A DNA stretch of 64,000 bases from Bacteroidales bacterium (GCA_017651425.1 JAGCCZ010000031.1:19335-83334); one strand, 5' to 3'; shown: positions 42,135-52,259, numbered from the stretch's first letter. Numbers and translations are program-made. The notes: generated by a model not told the origin, from the letters alone.

Positions 42135-42167
42135 CAAAAAGGCAATTTTCACAATTGCCTTTTTTGA
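42135..42167 (+). terminator. Intrinsic terminator after rpsO
   Basis: A hairpin of GGCAATT (42141-42147) and AATTGCC (42153-42159), extended by A/T pairs on both sides and followed by TTTTTTG. It separates rpsO from pnp, whose ATG is at 42223. Confidence 0.85.
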
Positions 42168-42222
42168 TTTTGCTTTGTACTCCACTTACCAAGTATCAAC
42201 ATTTATTTAACTCAGAATCACC

Positions 42223-44595
42223 ATGTTAGGAATAAACACATCTTTTGATTTGGGTGATGGCCGCATTGTGACTATTGAAACCGGCAAGTTGGCGAAACAG
42301 GCCGACGGCGCCGCAGTGGTCAAGATGGGCAACACCATGATTCTTGCCACCGTGTGTTGCAAGAAAGAGGCCGTTGAGGGCACCGATTTCATGCCCCTTC
42401 AGGTCGAATACCAAGAAAAATACGGCTCCCTGGGTCGCATCCCGGGTGGCTTTTTCAGACGCGAGGCCCGTCCCTCCGAATATGAAATCCTCATCGCGCG
42501 TCTTGTGGACCGCGCCATCCGTCCCCTCTTCCCGGCAAACTTCCACGCCGAGACGCAAGTCATTGTGACGTTGATCTCCGGCGACAAGAACCAGCTGCCC
42601 GACTGTCTGGCATGTCTGGCCGCCTCTTCCGCCATTGCAGTCTCCAACATCCCCTTCGAGTGCCCCATCTCCGAGGTGCGCGTGGGCCGTGTGGATGGCA
42701 ACTTCATCGTCAACCCCACTGTGGAGCAGATGGAGAATTCCGACATCGACATGATCGTCGCTGCCTCCATGGACAACATCATGATGGTTGAGGGTGAGAT
42801 GAAGGAGATCTCCGAAGAGGACATGGTCGCCGCCCTGAACTTCGCCAAGGACGCCATCAAGGTGCAGTGCCAGGCCCAACTCGACCTGGCCGCCAAGGTT
42901 CCCACCGCCTTCCCGAAACGCGAGTACTGCCACGAAACCGACGACGAAGAGATTCGCGAACGCATCCAAAAGGAGACTTACGACAAGGTCTATGCCGTCG
43001 CCAAGTCCTTCAAGGGCAAGCAAGAACGCAACGCCGACTTCGACCAGATTTTGGCAGACTTTATGGAAACCATCCCTGAGGAGGAGCGTCCGGAAAAAGA
43101 GGTGATGGTGAAGCGCTATTACGACAAAATCCAGTGGCACGCCATGCGCAATATGATTCTTGACGAACGTATCCGTCTTGACGGCCGTGGCACGGAAGAC
43201 ATCCGTCCCATCTGGATCGAGACCGGCTACCTGCCCTCCGCCCACGGTTCCGCCATCTTCACCCGTGGCGAAACACAGGCCCTCGCCACTTGCACGCTCG
43301 GCACCAAGCTCGACGAGCAGACCATCGACGGCGCTGTGGTGGAAGGTTCCAGCCGTTTTATGCTGCACTACAACTTCCCGCCCTACAGCGTGGGTGAAGT
43401 GAAGCGCATCGGCAGCACCGGCCGCCGCGAAATCGGCCACGGCAACCTCGCCAAACGCGCCCTCGCCCCGATGATCCCCTTCGACGATCTCTCTTTCCCC
43501 TACACGGTCCGCATCGTCTCCGACATCCTGGAATCCAACGGCAGCTCCTCCATGGCCACTGTCTGCGCCGGCACCCTCGCCCTGCTCGACTGCGGCGTGA
43601 AGATGAAGAAGCCGGTCTCTGGCATCGCCATGGGCCTGATTACGGACGAGAACAGCGACAAATACGCTATCCTTTCCGACATTCTCGGTGACGAGGACCA
43701 CCTCGGCGACATGGACTTCAAGGTCTGTGGTACTGAGGACGGCATCACCGCCTGCCAGATGGACATTAAGGTGAAGGGTCTCTCTTCAGAAGTGATGGCC
43801 GAGGCATTGGCCCAGGCACACCGCGGCCGTATGTTCATCCTCGGCAAAATCAAGGAAGCCATGCCCGCACCGCGCGAGGATTATCGTCCCTTCGTGCCGC
43901 GCATCGTCCAGATGCAGATCCCGCGCGAGTTCATCGGCGCTGTCATCGGACCGGGAGGCAAGGTCATCCAAGAGATGCAACGCGAAACCCACACCACCAT
44001 CAACATCGAGGAGGTGGGCGAATTCGGTGTCATCGACATCGCCGCTCCCAACCTGGACGACATCAACGCTGTCATCGAGCGCATCAACCTCATCACCACC
44101 AAACCTGAGGTGGGCGAGATTTACGAAGGCACGGTCAAGACCATCACCGCCTTTGGCGCTTTCGTGGAGTTCCTGCCCGGCACCGACGGCCTGCTGCATG
44201 TCACGGAGATCGCCTACCGCCACATCGACAATGTCGAGGATGTGCTCAAGGTCGGTGACAAGATCAAGGTGAAGCTCATCGAGATTGACGAGAAGACTGG
44301 CAAGTTCCGTCTATCCCACAAGGTGCTGCTCCCGAAGCCGGAGGGCTACACCGAGGCGGAGTCCCGTCCGCGTGGACCTCGCGGCCCGCGCAACGGCGGC
44401 GGCAACAACGGTGAGCGCCGCAATGGCGAACGCCGCAACGACAACCGCCCCAAGGGTGGCAACAACGAGCGCCGCGACCGTGGCCCGCGCCACAATAACA
44501 ACAACGAGCGCCGCAACGAACCCCGCCCAAGCAACAACAACGAGCGTCCCGCTGAGCCCCAGGCCAACGACCTCCCCGACTTCCCGGAATTCTAA
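42223..44595 (+). CDS. pnp: Polyribonucleotide nucleotidyltransferase (PNPase)
   Basis: A 790-residue 3'-5' exoribonuclease and polymerase with two RNase PH domains, an alpha-helical linker, a KH domain ([25 protein letters not shown], about residue 570) and an S1 domain ([33 protein letters not shown]). Residues after about 707 form an unusual low-complexity tail rich in Arg, Asn, Gly and Glu with repeated [15 protein letters not shown] units. That tail may bind RNA or partner proteins. It ends in LPDFPEF. Confidence 0.96.
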   Translation: MLGINTSFDLGDGRIVTIETGKLAKQADGAAVVKMGNTMILATVCCKKEAVEGTDFMPLQVEYQEKYGSLGRIPGGFFRREARPSEYEILIARLVDRAIRPLFPANFHAETQVIVTLISGDKNQLPDCLACLAASSAIAVSNIPFECPISEVRVGRVDGNFIVNPTVEQMENSDIDMIVAASMDNIMMVEGEMKEISEEDMVAALNFAKDAIKVQCQAQLDLAAKVPTAFPKREYCHETDDEEIRERIQKETYDKVYAVAKSFKGKQERNADFDQILADFMETIPEEERPEKEVMVKRYYDKIQWHAMRNMILDERIRLDGRGTEDIRPIWIETGYLPSAHGSAIFTRGETQALATCTLGTKLDEQTIDGAVVEGSSRFMLHYNFPPYSVGEVKRIGSTGRREIGHGNLAKRALAPMIPFDDLSFPYTVRIVSDILESNGSSSMATVCAGTLALLDCGVKMKKPVSGIAMGLITDENSDKYAILSDILGDEDHLGDMDFKVCGTEDGITACQMDIKVKGLSSEVMAEALAQAHRGRMFILGKIKEAMPAPREDYRPFVPRIVQMQIPREFIGAVIGPGGKVIQEMQRETHTTINIEEVGEFGVIDIAAPNLDDINAVIERINLITTKPEVGEIYEGTVKTITAFGAFVEFLPGTDGLLHVTEIAYRHIDNVEDVLKVGDKIKVKLIEIDEKTGKFRLSHKVLLPKPEGYTEAESRPRGPRGPRNGGGNNGERRNGERRNDNRPKGGNNERRDRGPRHNNNNERRNEPRPSNNNERPAEPQANDLPDFPEF

Positions 44596-44615
44596 ATCTA
44601 TATCTTAATAATGTA

Positions 44616-44652
44616 AGACGGACGGTGTGAATGCATCGTCCGTCTTTTTTTG
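44616..44652 (+). terminator. Intrinsic terminator after pnp
   Basis: Arms AGACGGACG (44616-44624) and CGTCCGTCT (44637-44645) form a perfect 9-bp stem with a 12-base loop, followed by TTTTTTT. It lies 20 bases after the pnp stop. Confidence 0.88.
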
Positions 44653-44655
44653 CAA

Positions 44656-44692
44656 CAAAAAAACGGGCGCGAAATTCGCACCCGTTATCTTT
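44656..44692. terminator. Bidirectional terminator between pnp and ferredoxin
   Basis: The arms ACGGGCGCGAA and TTCGCACCCGT (44663-44685) pair with one mismatch. A runs precede them and T runs follow, so the structure works on both strands. Its main role is to end the ferredoxin mRNA on the minus strand. Confidence 0.75.
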
Positions 44693-44717
44693 TTTTTTCT
44701 GGATCCTCTCGTTCCGA

Positions 44718-44888
44718 TTACTCAAGGCTGATGGCCTCGCACGGGCAAACATCGGCGCAAGCGCCGCACTCGATGCAGAGATCAGGGTTGATGGAATAAG
44801 CAGCACCTTCAGAGATAGCTTCTTGCGGGCATTCGCCAATGCAAGTGCCACATGCGGCACAGAGATCCGGGTTGATTTTGTAAGCCAT
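44718..44888 (-). CDS. 2[4Fe-4S] ferredoxin
   Basis: A 56-residue clostridial-type ferredoxin with two C-x2-C-x2-C-x3-C clusters (CAACGTCIGECP and CIECGACADVCP), each binding a 4Fe-4S centre. The start MAYKINPDLC is the family start; a longer frame upstream overlaps the mutS promoter region. It carries electrons for low-potential enzymes, possibly including the Nfn-like protein at 24518. Its promoter is back-to-back with that of mutS. Confidence 0.95.
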   Translation of the reverse strand: MAYKINPDLCAACGTCIGECPQEAISEGAAYSINPDLCIECGACADVCPCEAISLE

Positions 44889-44921
44889 TTTTTTAAGTTT
44901 TAGTTGTTGTTTTTTCGGCGG

Positions 44922-44929
44922 CAAAAATA
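44922..44929 (-). promoter_or_regulatory. -7 promoter box for ferredoxin
   Basis: The minus strand reads TATTTTTG, 33 bases upstream of the ferredoxin ATG. Confidence 0.6.
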
Positions 44930-44941
44930 CACTTTTTTTTG

Positions 44942-44949
44942 TACTTTTG
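44942..44949 (+). promoter_or_regulatory. -7 promoter box for mutS
   Basis: TACTTTTG followed by GCCC, 19 bases before the mutS ATG at 44969. Its position also argues against the upstream in-frame ATG at 44939, which lies in the promoter. Confidence 0.6.
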
Positions 44950-44968
44950 CCCACTAAAAATCAACCCT

Positions 44969-47575
44969 ATGGAAAAAGCCAAAGAGACCCCTTTAATGCA
45001 ACAATACAACCGTTTTAAGGCGCAGCATCCCGATGCGATTCTCTTATTCCGTGTGGGCGATTTTTACGAGACATACGGTGACGATGCCGTCACCTCCTCC
45101 AAGATTTTGGGCATTACCTTGACCAAGCACGGCAAAGGTCTCACACAGACACAATTAGCCGGGTTTCCGTATCATGCTCTCGATGTCTATTTGCCCAAAC
45201 TCGTGCGCGCCGGCATGCGCGTCGCCATCTGCGAGCAGCTCGAAGACCCCAAGTTTGCCAAAAAGCTCGTCAAGCGCGGCATCACCGAAATGGTCACCCC
45301 CGGCGTCTCCATCAACGACAAAGTTTTGGAACAAAAGGAGAACAATTTCCTCGCCGCCATCCAGTTTACCGAAAAAATCTGCGGCATCGCCTTCATCGAC
45401 ATCTCCACAGGCGAGTTCTATTTGGCCGAAGGTGACTATGACTACGTCGATAAGCTTTTCCAGAATTTCAAGCCCTCCGAATTGGTCATCCAAAAAGGGA
45501 AAACCAACGCTTTCAAGGAGCAATTCGGCGAAAAAATCCTGCTCACGCCGTTAGAGGACTGGGTTTTCACCTGCGATTTTGCCAACGAGTTGTTGCTCAA
45601 GCATTTTCAAACCTCATCCCTCAAAGGCTTCGGGGTGGACAACCTGACGCAGGGCATCATTGCCGCCGGTGCTGCCCTACAATACCTTTATGAGACCCAG
45701 AATCACAAGATTCAACATATCAACAAGATCACCCGCATTGAAGAGGAGCACTACGTATGGCTCGACCGTTTCACCATCCGCAACCTGGAATTGGTGGGCA
45801 GTCCGAACGAGAACGCCGTCACGCTCCTGCAGGTGCTTGACCAGACCCAGACCCCCATGGGGTCGCGTACCCTGCGCAAATGGATGCTCATGCCTCTCAA
45901 GGAGAAAGTTCTGATTGACGAGCGCCTCTCCTTGGTGGAGTATTTCATCAACCAGGAAGATTTAGCCGACGAGCTGGGTTCCACTCTCAAGCGGGTCGGC
46001 GACCTGGAGCGCATGGTCTCCAAGATTGCCACAGGCAAGATCAACCCGCGCGAGGTGTTGCAGCTCGCACGCGCTCTGCGCGCCATAGAGCGCATGAAGA
46101 CGCTGTGCGTCCAAGGGGAGCATCCCGCCTTGGCAAAAATCGTCGAGCAGCTAAACCCCTGCCTCACCATCTGCACCCGCATCGAGAAGGAGATCCAGGA
46201 GGAGGCTCCCGTGGTGGTCAGCAAAGGCGGCATCTTCAACCGCGGTGTCGATGCCGAGCTTGACGAGCTCTTCGCTCTCGCCACCAACAGCCGAGACGTC
46301 CTCGTTGACATCCAACGACGCGAGTCGGAGCGCACCGGCATCCCCTCCCTCAAGATCGGCTTCAACAACGTCTTCGGCTACTATATTGAGGTCACCAACA
46401 CCCACAAGTCGAAAGTGCCGCCCGAGTGGACACGCAAACAGACGCTCACCAACGGCGAACGCTACATCACGGAAGAGCTCAAGGAGCTTGAAACGAAAAT
46501 TTTAGGCGCACAAGACAAGATGCTCGAAATCGAAACCCGCCTGTACAACAAGCTGTTGATAAGCTTGCTGGATTACATTCCGATGATCCAGTTAGATGCC
46601 CGCTTGGCCGCACGGTTGGATGTTCTGCTCTGTTTTTCCACTGTTTCCAAGGAGAACAACTACACCAAGCCGACCATCAACGAGGGCACGGCCCTGGACA
46701 TCAAAGGAGGCCGCCACCCTGTCATCGAGCAGCAACTTCCGCCTGGCGAGCCCTACATCGCCAACGATGTCTTTCTCGACAACACCAAGCAGCAGATCAT
46801 CATCATCACCGGTCCCAACATGTCGGGCAAGTCGGCCCTGTTGCGGCAGACAGCCCTCATTGTGCTGATGGCACAGATGGGCTGTTTTGTGCCCGCCCGC
46901 CGCGCCGACATCGGCATCGTGGACAAGGTTTTCACGCGTGTGGGCGCCTCCGACAACATCTCCACCGGCGAATCCACCTTCATGGTCGAAATGAACGAGA
47001 CGGCCAGCATCCTCAACAATATCTCTGACCGAAGTCTCATCCTGCTCGACGAGATCGGGCGCGGCACCAGCACCTACGACGGCGTTTCCATCGCCTGGTC
47101 CATCGCAGAATTCCTCCACGAGAACGTCCGCTATCGCGCCAAGGTGCTCTTCGCGACCCATTACCATGAGCTCAACGACATGGCCAAGCAGTTCCCTCGC
47201 ATCAAAAACTATCACGTCTCCGTGAAAGAGATCGACAACAAGGTGTTTTTCCTGCGCAAGTTGGAAAAGGGCGGCAGCGAACACAGTTTCGGCATCCACG
47301 TGGCACGCATGGCGGGCATGCCCGCACAAGTACTGCGCCGCGCGGAGGAGATTCTGAAACAACTCGAGAAATCGCGCTCCGATGCCAACGGCAACAAAGT
47401 GACCATCGAAAAATCAGCTCCCGGCTACCAGTTGAGCTTCATCAACCTCGACGACCCGCTGCTGCTGGAGGTGAAGGACTTGATCGTGGGGATCGACATC
47501 AACAGCCTGACGCCTGTGGAGGCCCTGATGAAGCTGAATGAAATCCAACAGATCCTGACAGGAAAGAGAAAATAG
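44969..47575 (+). CDS. mutS: DNA mismatch repair protein MutS
   Basis: An 868-residue mismatch recognition ATPase. The mismatch-wedge motif FYE is in [12 protein letters not shown] (about residue 33). The ATPase domain has Walker [14 protein letters not shown], Walker [17 protein letters not shown] and the STFMVEM segment. Full length for the MutS1 group, with a C-terminal region matching MutS. I start at 44969 ([17 protein letters not shown]). It is convergent with dprA, four bases apart. Confidence 0.96.
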   Translation: MEKAKETPLMQQYNRFKAQHPDAILLFRVGDFYETYGDDAVTSSKILGITLTKHGKGLTQTQLAGFPYHALDVYLPKLVRAGMRVAICEQLEDPKFAKKLVKRGITEMVTPGVSINDKVLEQKENNFLAAIQFTEKICGIAFIDISTGEFYLAEGDYDYVDKLFQNFKPSELVIQKGKTNAFKEQFGEKILLTPLEDWVFTCDFANELLLKHFQTSSLKGFGVDNLTQGIIAAGAALQYLYETQNHKIQHINKITRIEEEHYVWLDRFTIRNLELVGSPNENAVTLLQVLDQTQTPMGSRTLRKWMLMPLKEKVLIDERLSLVEYFINQEDLADELGSTLKRVGDLERMVSKIATGKINPREVLQLARALRAIERMKTLCVQGEHPALAKIVEQLNPCLTICTRIEKEIQEEAPVVVSKGGIFNRGVDAELDELFALATNSRDVLVDIQRRESERTGIPSLKIGFNNVFGYYIEVTNTHKSKVPPEWTRKQTLTNGERYITEELKELETKILGAQDKMLEIETRLYNKLLISLLDYIPMIQLDARLAARLDVLLCFSTVSKENNYTKPTINEGTALDIKGGRHPVIEQQLPPGEPYIANDVFLDNTKQQIIIITGPNMSGKSALLRQTALIVLMAQMGCFVPARRADIGIVDKVFTRVGASDNISTGESTFMVEMNETASILNNISDRSLILLDEIGRGTSTYDGVSIAWSIAEFLHENVRYRAKVLFATHYHELNDMAKQFPRIKNYHVSVKEIDNKVFFLRKLEKGGSEHSFGIHVARMAGMPAQVLRRAEEILKQLEKSRSDANGNKVTIEKSAPGYQLSFINLDDPLLLEVKDLIVGIDINSLTPVEALMKLNEIQQILTGKRK

Positions 47576-47579
47576 ACGG

Positions 47580-48683
47580 TCAGCCGTTCTGCATGGCATA
47601 CTTTTTGCCCGGCTTGCAGACAATAACCCCTTTGAGTTCCAAACAGAGCAACAACGCGGCAAGTTTGGAGGGCGTAAAGGCGGGCAGTGACACCGAAAGC
47701 TGGTCAATGAGGATTTCGCCGTTCGAGCGGATGAGATCGACCACCTGCTGCTCCTCCTCCGTCAGATCCACGAAAAGCGAGGTCTGCACCGTCCTCGGGC
47801 GCGAATCCCAATTCATCATCTCGAGCAAATCCTTGCCGGAAGTGAGCAACGCCGCCACATTCTGGCGGATCAGTGCATGGCAGCCCTCGAAATGGGGGTC
47901 GAAAACGGAGCCTGGGAAGGCAAAGACATCCCTGTTGTACGACTGGGCGATGTGCGCGGTGATGATGCTGCCGCCGCGCAGGGCCGTTTCGACCACCACC
48001 ACGGCGTCAACCATGCCCGCCACAATGCGGTTGCGTCGTGGGAAGTTGAGCCGGTCGGGCGGAGTGGCATAGCTGTACTCACTCAGCAACGTCCCGCCAT
48101 GCTCCACAATCTGCTCCGCCAAACGCCGGTTCTGATTAGGGTAAATCGTGCCAAGACCGCAGCCCATCACGGCATGGGTCGTCAAACCATACTCGATGGA
48201 GCGGGCATGCGCCTCGGTGTCGATGCCGTACGCCAATCCGCTCACAGTGGCCACCCCGGAGTCCTTCAGCTCGGAGAGCAGCTTTCGCACGGCTGAACGA
48301 CCATACTCGGTCGCCTCGCGCGTGCCCACAATCGCGACAAGCCGGGACGCATTGAAGCCGTCCTCCCCCTTGTAATAAAAGGCCACCGGCCCATCAGAAC
48401 AGTTCTTAAGTCGGTAAGGATACTCCTTGTCAAGATAGAAACACTGCCGCACTCCATTCTTCTCCATCAGCCGGAGCTCCTCATCGACCGACCGACGCAA
48501 CTCGTCACTGATACGCGGAAACGGAACACTCTTGGCACGCTTGCGCACATGAGACATCCATAAATCCTTTTTAGTAAATATGTTAGTCGCCGAACCGGAC
48601 AATTGCAACATCTTTTTCATCGTGGCAATTCCGTATCCTTCTATGGACGACAAGGCAATACGATAAAACTCTTCTGAATACAT
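47580..48683 (-). CDS. dprA: DNA-processing protein DprA
   Basis: A 367-residue protein that loads RecA onto incoming single-stranded DNA. Rossmann-fold motifs VAIVGTREATEYGRSA, ATVSGLAYGIDTEAHARSI, VMGCGLGTIYPNQNRRLAEQI and FPRRNRIVAGM are visible. A SAM-like N-terminal part and a C-terminal winged-helix part (LIRSNGEILIDQLSVSLPAFTPSKLAALLLCLELKGVI) complete the usual architecture. DprA is widespread and is not by itself proof of natural transformation; no other competence gene is in the window. Confidence 0.94.
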   Translation of the reverse strand: MYSEEFYRIALSSIEGYGIATMKKMLQLSGSATNIFTKKDLWMSHVRKRAKSVPFPRISDELRRSVDEELRLMEKNGVRQCFYLDKEYPYRLKNCSDGPVAFYYKGEDGFNASRLVAIVGTREATEYGRSAVRKLLSELKDSGVATVSGLAYGIDTEAHARSIEYGLTTHAVMGCGLGTIYPNQNRRLAEQIVEHGGTLLSEYSYATPPDRLNFPRRNRIVAGMVDAVVVVETALRGGSIITAHIAQSYNRDVFAFPGSVFDPHFEGCHALIRQNVAALLTSGKDLLEMMNWDSRPRTVQTSLFVDLTEEEQQVVDLIRSNGEILIDQLSVSLPAFTPSKLAALLLCLELKGVIVCKPGKKYAMQNG

Positions 48684-48741
48684 TCGTTTTTTCTATTACT
48701 ATAATACTATTACAGACTTTTTCGCGTTAATTTTATGGTTG

Positions 48742-48749
48742 CAAAAATA
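48742..48749 (-). promoter_or_regulatory. -7 promoter box for dprA
   Basis: The minus strand reads TATTTTTG, 59 bases upstream of the dprA ATG, giving a longer leader than the other boxes in the window. Confidence 0.5.
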
Positions 48750-48795
48750 GCAATATTTTGTTTGTAAAATTATTATTAATAAAAAATAAATCACT

Positions 48796-49776
48796 ATGAA
48801 AAACAGACTGTATTTTTTACTGGCAATTGTCCTGTTGACCGTTACATCTTGCAAGCAGAAATCGGTTCCGGCCTTCAAGGTGGACAATTTTTCCACCGGG
48901 AAAGCGGGAGAGATGATTTTGGCCATCGACACCAATTATTGGACAAAAGCGGCGAGAGCGGAGATCTACAAGGTGATTCAGCAACCGCAACCTGCCATCA
49001 ACCAGATAGAACCGATGTTTGATGTCATCGAGTGCAGCAATCGTGACTTCCTGGCCTCCTTCACAAAACATCGCAACATACTGCAATTCGACATCAACAG
49101 GAACCATGCAAACAACACGTTCGAGCTCAAGCGGGATCCTTATACCAGTCCACAAATACAAACGACCATCCGGGGCAACAACGCCGACTCATGCTTGGCG
49201 CTTTTCCTCGCCCATAAGGACGAGATCATCGAGGCCATGTATGAGAACGACATCAAGCGTTTGCAGAATGCGCATCGGAAGCTCAACAAACCGGACCTGG
49301 AGAAGAAAATCCATGACAAGTTCGGCATCTCGATGACAGTACCTGACGGTTACTTTGTTGGCCGTGAGGAGGAGGATTTCCTCTGGCTTTGTTTCCGGAC
49401 GCCGAAAAACGACCGTTTTGTGATGATCTACAAGTCGCCGGCCTACGAGCTGACCACCGAGAACATCGTCTATGAGCGCAACCGCATCACGAAGGCCTAC
49501 ATCCAGGGTGCGGTGCAAGGCGCCTATCCCATCGTGGCCGACGTGGAAGGTTTCCCCCTGATGCGCGAAAGGAAGCAGCACTATCACGACGGTGTGGAGC
49601 TCAGAGGATTATGGGCATCCGTGCGCGACAAGATGGGTGGTCCCTTCTACAGTTACACCATGCTCTCTCCCGACCAGACATCCTGCATTACGGTGGATGG
49701 TTTCGTGTATGCGCCCCAGGAAAAGAAGCGTGATTATCTTCGCGAAGTGGAGGCCATTGTGAAATCCATAAAATAA
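48796..49776 (+). CDS. DUF4837 family lipoprotein
   Basis: A 326-residue lipoprotein (MKNRLYFLLAIVLLTVTSC, Cys19). The DUF4837 pattern includes the PxI-QxEPxFDV-like segment NQIEPMFDVIECSNRDF, then FGISMTVPDGYFVGREEEDFLWLC, and a closing YAPQEKKRDYLREVEAIVKSI. The family is restricted to Bacteroidetes and its role is not established. It precedes the ECF sigma gene by 48 bases on the same strand; a link is possible but not shown. Confidence 0.85.
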   Translation: MKNRLYFLLAIVLLTVTSCKQKSVPAFKVDNFSTGKAGEMILAIDTNYWTKAARAEIYKVIQQPQPAINQIEPMFDVIECSNRDFLASFTKHRNILQFDINRNHANNTFELKRDPYTSPQIQTTIRGNNADSCLALFLAHKDEIIEAMYENDIKRLQNAHRKLNKPDLEKKIHDKFGISMTVPDGYFVGREEEDFLWLCFRTPKNDRFVMIYKSPAYELTTENIVYERNRITKAYIQGAVQGAYPIVADVEGFPLMRERKQHYHDGVELRGLWASVRDKMGGPFYSYTMLSPDQTSCITVDGFVYAPQEKKRDYLREVEAIVKSIK

Positions 49777-49824
49777 TTTTTTTCTTTGTAGCATTTTTGC
49801 ACAAAAGTGCATCTATAGTGGGCA

Positions 49825-50379
49825 ATGCACGGTGATTCAAAAACGCAAAAGCTCATCGAGGGGTGTCTGAACAATGATCGGCAGTCCCAGCGCGCGCTAT
49901 ACGAGGAGTACGCACCGAAGATGTACCCGGTGTGCATCCGCTACGCGGGCAATGAGGCCGAGGCGGAAGACATCCTTGTGGAGGCTTTTCTCAATGTTTT
50001 CACCCACCTGCACGAGCTGAGAAAGCAGAGTTCATTGAACAGTTGGATCTATGCCACCGTGGTGCGGACCGCGCTGATGCACCTCCGCAAAGAACGGCAG
50101 CAGCCCTTCGCGGAGCCGATCGACGCCGCAGGGAACAACCACCACCCCTTCATTGAGGGGGAGGATGCGATTGTCGCGAAGATCGACGCCAAAGAGGCGA
50201 TGAGCATCATCGCCCGTCTGCCGGAAATGCACCGCATCATCTTCAACATGCATGCCATCGACGACTTCAAATTCCGGGAAATCGCGGATGAACTCGGGCT
50301 CAACGCAAGCTCGGTCAGGGTATATTATCAGCGGGCACGGCAATGGATTCTAACTGAAATGGAAAAACTGAAACTATAG
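49825..50379 (+). CDS. ECF-type RNA polymerase sigma factor
   Basis: A 184-residue sigma factor with region 2 (ALYEEYAPKMYPVCIRYAGNEAEAEDILVEAFLNVFTHL, about 24-62) and region 4 (IIARLPEMHRIIFNMHAIDDFKFREIADELGLNASSVRVYYQRAR, about 131-175). There is no region 1.1 or 3. It is four bases upstream of a membrane protein with anti-sigma-like layout, so the two probably form a signalling pair. Porphyromonas SigP, an ECF factor controlling T9SS genes, is a known precedent, but orthology cannot be judged from the sequence alone. Confidence 0.9.
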   Translation: MHGDSKTQKLIEGCLNNDRQSQRALYEEYAPKMYPVCIRYAGNEAEAEDILVEAFLNVFTHLHELRKQSSLNSWIYATVVRTALMHLRKERQQPFAEPIDAAGNNHHPFIEGEDAIVAKIDAKEAMSIIARLPEMHRIIFNMHAIDDFKFREIADELGLNASSVRVYYQRARQWILTEMEKLKL

Positions 50380-50383
50380 GGAC

Positions 50384-51346
50384 ATGAAAGAGCTAAAGGA
50401 TTTATTGGACAACTACACGCAACAGCCGCCCGCTGGCGGTTGGGAGCGGCTCAGCAACCGGCTGGACATGCTGGCGCCAACAGGCGGCGAGTCTGCGGGA
50501 GCCTCGTCGTCGTCCGGCGCAGCGACAGGCGCGGCAGCCAAAGGTGCGGCCGTGTCCGTTTCCAAGATGCTGCTCATCGCGGGCGCAAGCCTGCTGACCA
50601 CCGCCGCCGTGGTCACCGCCATCGTGAAAGTCCACAACTCGAAAGCCGAAGCCCACGGCACTGAACCATCGGATGCCCAACCCGCCATCGTATTGACGGA
50701 CAGTACACAACAAACCGAAATCCAAGCTGACGAGAACACCTTCGTTGTGAAAGGGGCTCCCTCCTCCGACAATCCCGCCACTCCCGCATCCATTGCCGAC
50801 AACAGCACCGCACCGACGGCCTCCGAAGCGAAGCCTGAAAATGTGTCTCAACCGAATGTGCCGGCAACTCCATCTGCCGTGGTTCCGACGTCCAATATCG
50901 TGGAAACACGGACAGAGGCTCCCAAGCCTGCCATAGCCCCGAAAACTGCCGCCGCCCGCCCCAACGTGACACCCTCTCTGCCCAACATCTCCCTCCCCGA
51001 CCAATCCTTCCTGCTGCACCAGCAGCAAGAAGACCCCGTGGTCCAAAACATGAATCCGGAAGAGATGACCTGGAGCCAGCCCATGAAAATCGAAATCCCG
51101 AACGTCTTCACCCCCAACGGGGATGGCATCAACGACAACTTCGTCATCCTCGGCCTCGACAACTGCACGCGCCGCGAGCTGATTGTCCGCAACTATGGCG
51201 GCACCATCGTCTATCACAGCCGCTCCTACGAAAACAACTGGAATGGCGACAATTGCCCCGACGGCACATACCGTTATCAGTTCCTGTACAGCAACAACGG
51301 CATTGAACAGGAGCTTGTCGGTACAGTGAGTATCATCCGGAAATAA
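50384..51346 (+). CDS. Putative anti-sigma membrane protein with a T9SS type-B C-terminal domain
   Basis: A 320-residue protein without a signal peptide. Residues 1-60 are cytoplasmic (MKELKDLLDNYTQQPPAGGW, then Ala/Ser-rich). One membrane helix follows (62-81, MLLIAGASLLTTAAVVTAIV), then a long Pro/Ala/Thr/Ser-rich periplasmic linker (about 85-235). Residues 238-320 form a complete gliding motility-associated/T9SS type-B domain: IPNVFTPNGDGINDNF, LIVRNYGGTIVYHS, NNWNGDNCPDGTYRYQFLYSN. The N-terminal D-x-x-x-PPxxxW pattern occurs in Bacteroidetes anti-sigma-like proteins. Position after an ECF gene suggests it binds the sigma factor; the role of the C-terminal domain as a sensor is inference. 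Confidence 0.72.
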   Translation: MKELKDLLDNYTQQPPAGGWERLSNRLDMLAPTGGESAGASSSSGAATGAAAKGAAVSVSKMLLIAGASLLTTAAVVTAIVKVHNSKAEAHGTEPSDAQPAIVLTDSTQQTEIQADENTFVVKGAPSSDNPATPASIADNSTAPTASEAKPENVSQPNVPATPSAVVPTSNIVETRTEAPKPAIAPKTAAARPNVTPSLPNISLPDQSFLLHQQQEDPVVQNMNPEEMTWSQPMKIEIPNVFTPNGDGINDNFVILGLDNCTRRELIVRNYGGTIVYHSRSYENNWNGDNCPDGTYRYQFLYSNNGIEQELVGTVSIIRK

Positions 51347-51354
51347 TATCCCAT

Positions 51355-51372
51355 GGCGCACGGCCGTGCGCC
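51355..51372. repeat. Perfect 18-base palindrome between convergent genes
   Basis: GGCGCACGGCCGTGCGCC lies between the stop of the type-B domain protein (51346) and the stop of the NAGPA gene (51374). It could fold as a hairpin on both transcripts, but it has no U tract, so a terminator role is uncertain. Confidence 0.5.
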
Positions 51373-51373
51373 T

Positions 51374-52237
51374 CTACCGACGATACAGAAACAAGATATT
51401 CGACACCCCGCGTTCCCCTTTGTGGTCGTAAAGACCATTATCGGAGGGGTGGTTAACGATGCCGTTGTCGGGATAACCGTTGACATACATTGTGGTAGAG
51501 CCGCCGCCGTCGAGATTGAGGGCATCGCGGCAACCGAGCCAACGCAACGTGGCGGAAAGCTCGTCAAGCGTCATGCCCTCCGACTGGCGTGTGCGGCCGT
51601 CCACCACCAACAGCAGCACTGTGCCGTCGGGACGTACGCCCACCGCCGTACGGTTATGGCGCCGGTTGACAAAGGATAGATCGTTGCGCATGGGCTGCAT
51701 CGAGTCCTGATAGATCAGCAACGGCCCGGCCGTCATGATGTTGCTGTCCGGCAGCATCCGTTCCCAAAGGCGCGCGCTGTCGGTGCGCAATATCACGGGA
51801 CGACCGTCGCGCAGCACCATTGTGCCATACTGGTAATATTTGCGATGCACCGTGTCCTTGCCCGGCTCGTTGACACCAAGCTCCACACCGTCGATACGCA
51901 GATGGCAAATCGGATTGTGACGATCCATGTCGAAGAACGATCCGTTCAGCGCCACAACAGCATCGTGTTCCTTGGCCATGACCGAGACAGGCGTGCGCTT
52001 CGGCGCATACGCGAAAGCAAATGAAAGACCCACCGTATCCGGAACCTCCACTACGGCAATATACTGATTGCTATGGAAATACTCGCCGTTTGAAAAATGC
52101 ACCGTCTTCAACACGACACCTTCTATGGTGTCAACACTCCACGGCGCGCACACCAACGTCAAAGAGTCCTTCTGCCCAAAAACAGACCCGCAAAAGAAGA
52201 GGCAGAGGAACACGAATAACAATCTCCAGAATCGCAT
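51374..52237 (-). CDS. Phosphodiester glycosidase (NAGPA/DUF2233) family secreted protein
   Basis: A 287-residue protein with a signal peptide (MRFWRLLFVFLCLFFCGSVFGQ). The NAGPA domain shows AVVALNGSFFDMDR, RTAVGVRPDGTVLLLVVDGR, TLDELSATLRWLGCRDALNLDGGGSTTMYVNG and the ending RGVSNILFLY. Enzymes of this family cut GlcNAc phosphodiesters or similar sugar links. I use ATG 52237; the longer frame starts before the signal peptide. It has its own -7 box. Confidence 0.88.
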   Translation of the reverse strand: MRFWRLLFVFLCLFFCGSVFGQKDSLTLVCAPWSVDTIEGVVLKTVHFSNGEYFHSNQYIAVVEVPDTVGLSFAFAYAPKRTPVSVMAKEHDAVVALNGSFFDMDRHNPICHLRIDGVELGVNEPGKDTVHRKYYQYGTMVLRDGRPVILRTDSARLWERMLPDSNIMTAGPLLIYQDSMQPMRNDLSFVNRRHNRTAVGVRPDGTVLLLVVDGRTRQSEGMTLDELSATLRWLGCRDALNLDGGGSTTMYVNGYPDNGIVNHPSDNGLYDHKGERGVSNILFLYRR

Positions 52238-52259
52238 GATATTTTCTTTTAGACAGAGG

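Noticed and set aside
35632..42222. Search for tRNA genes or riboswitches in the intergenic gaps, including before ribE, purE and azlC
   Set aside because: Gaps are mostly under 150 bases and show promoter boxes or terminators only. No cloverleaf, FMN or purine riboswitch core was recognised.
42226..43701. 491-residue minus-strand reading frame opposite pnp
   Set aside because: It is His/Gly/Val-rich shadow coding of pnp with no family features.
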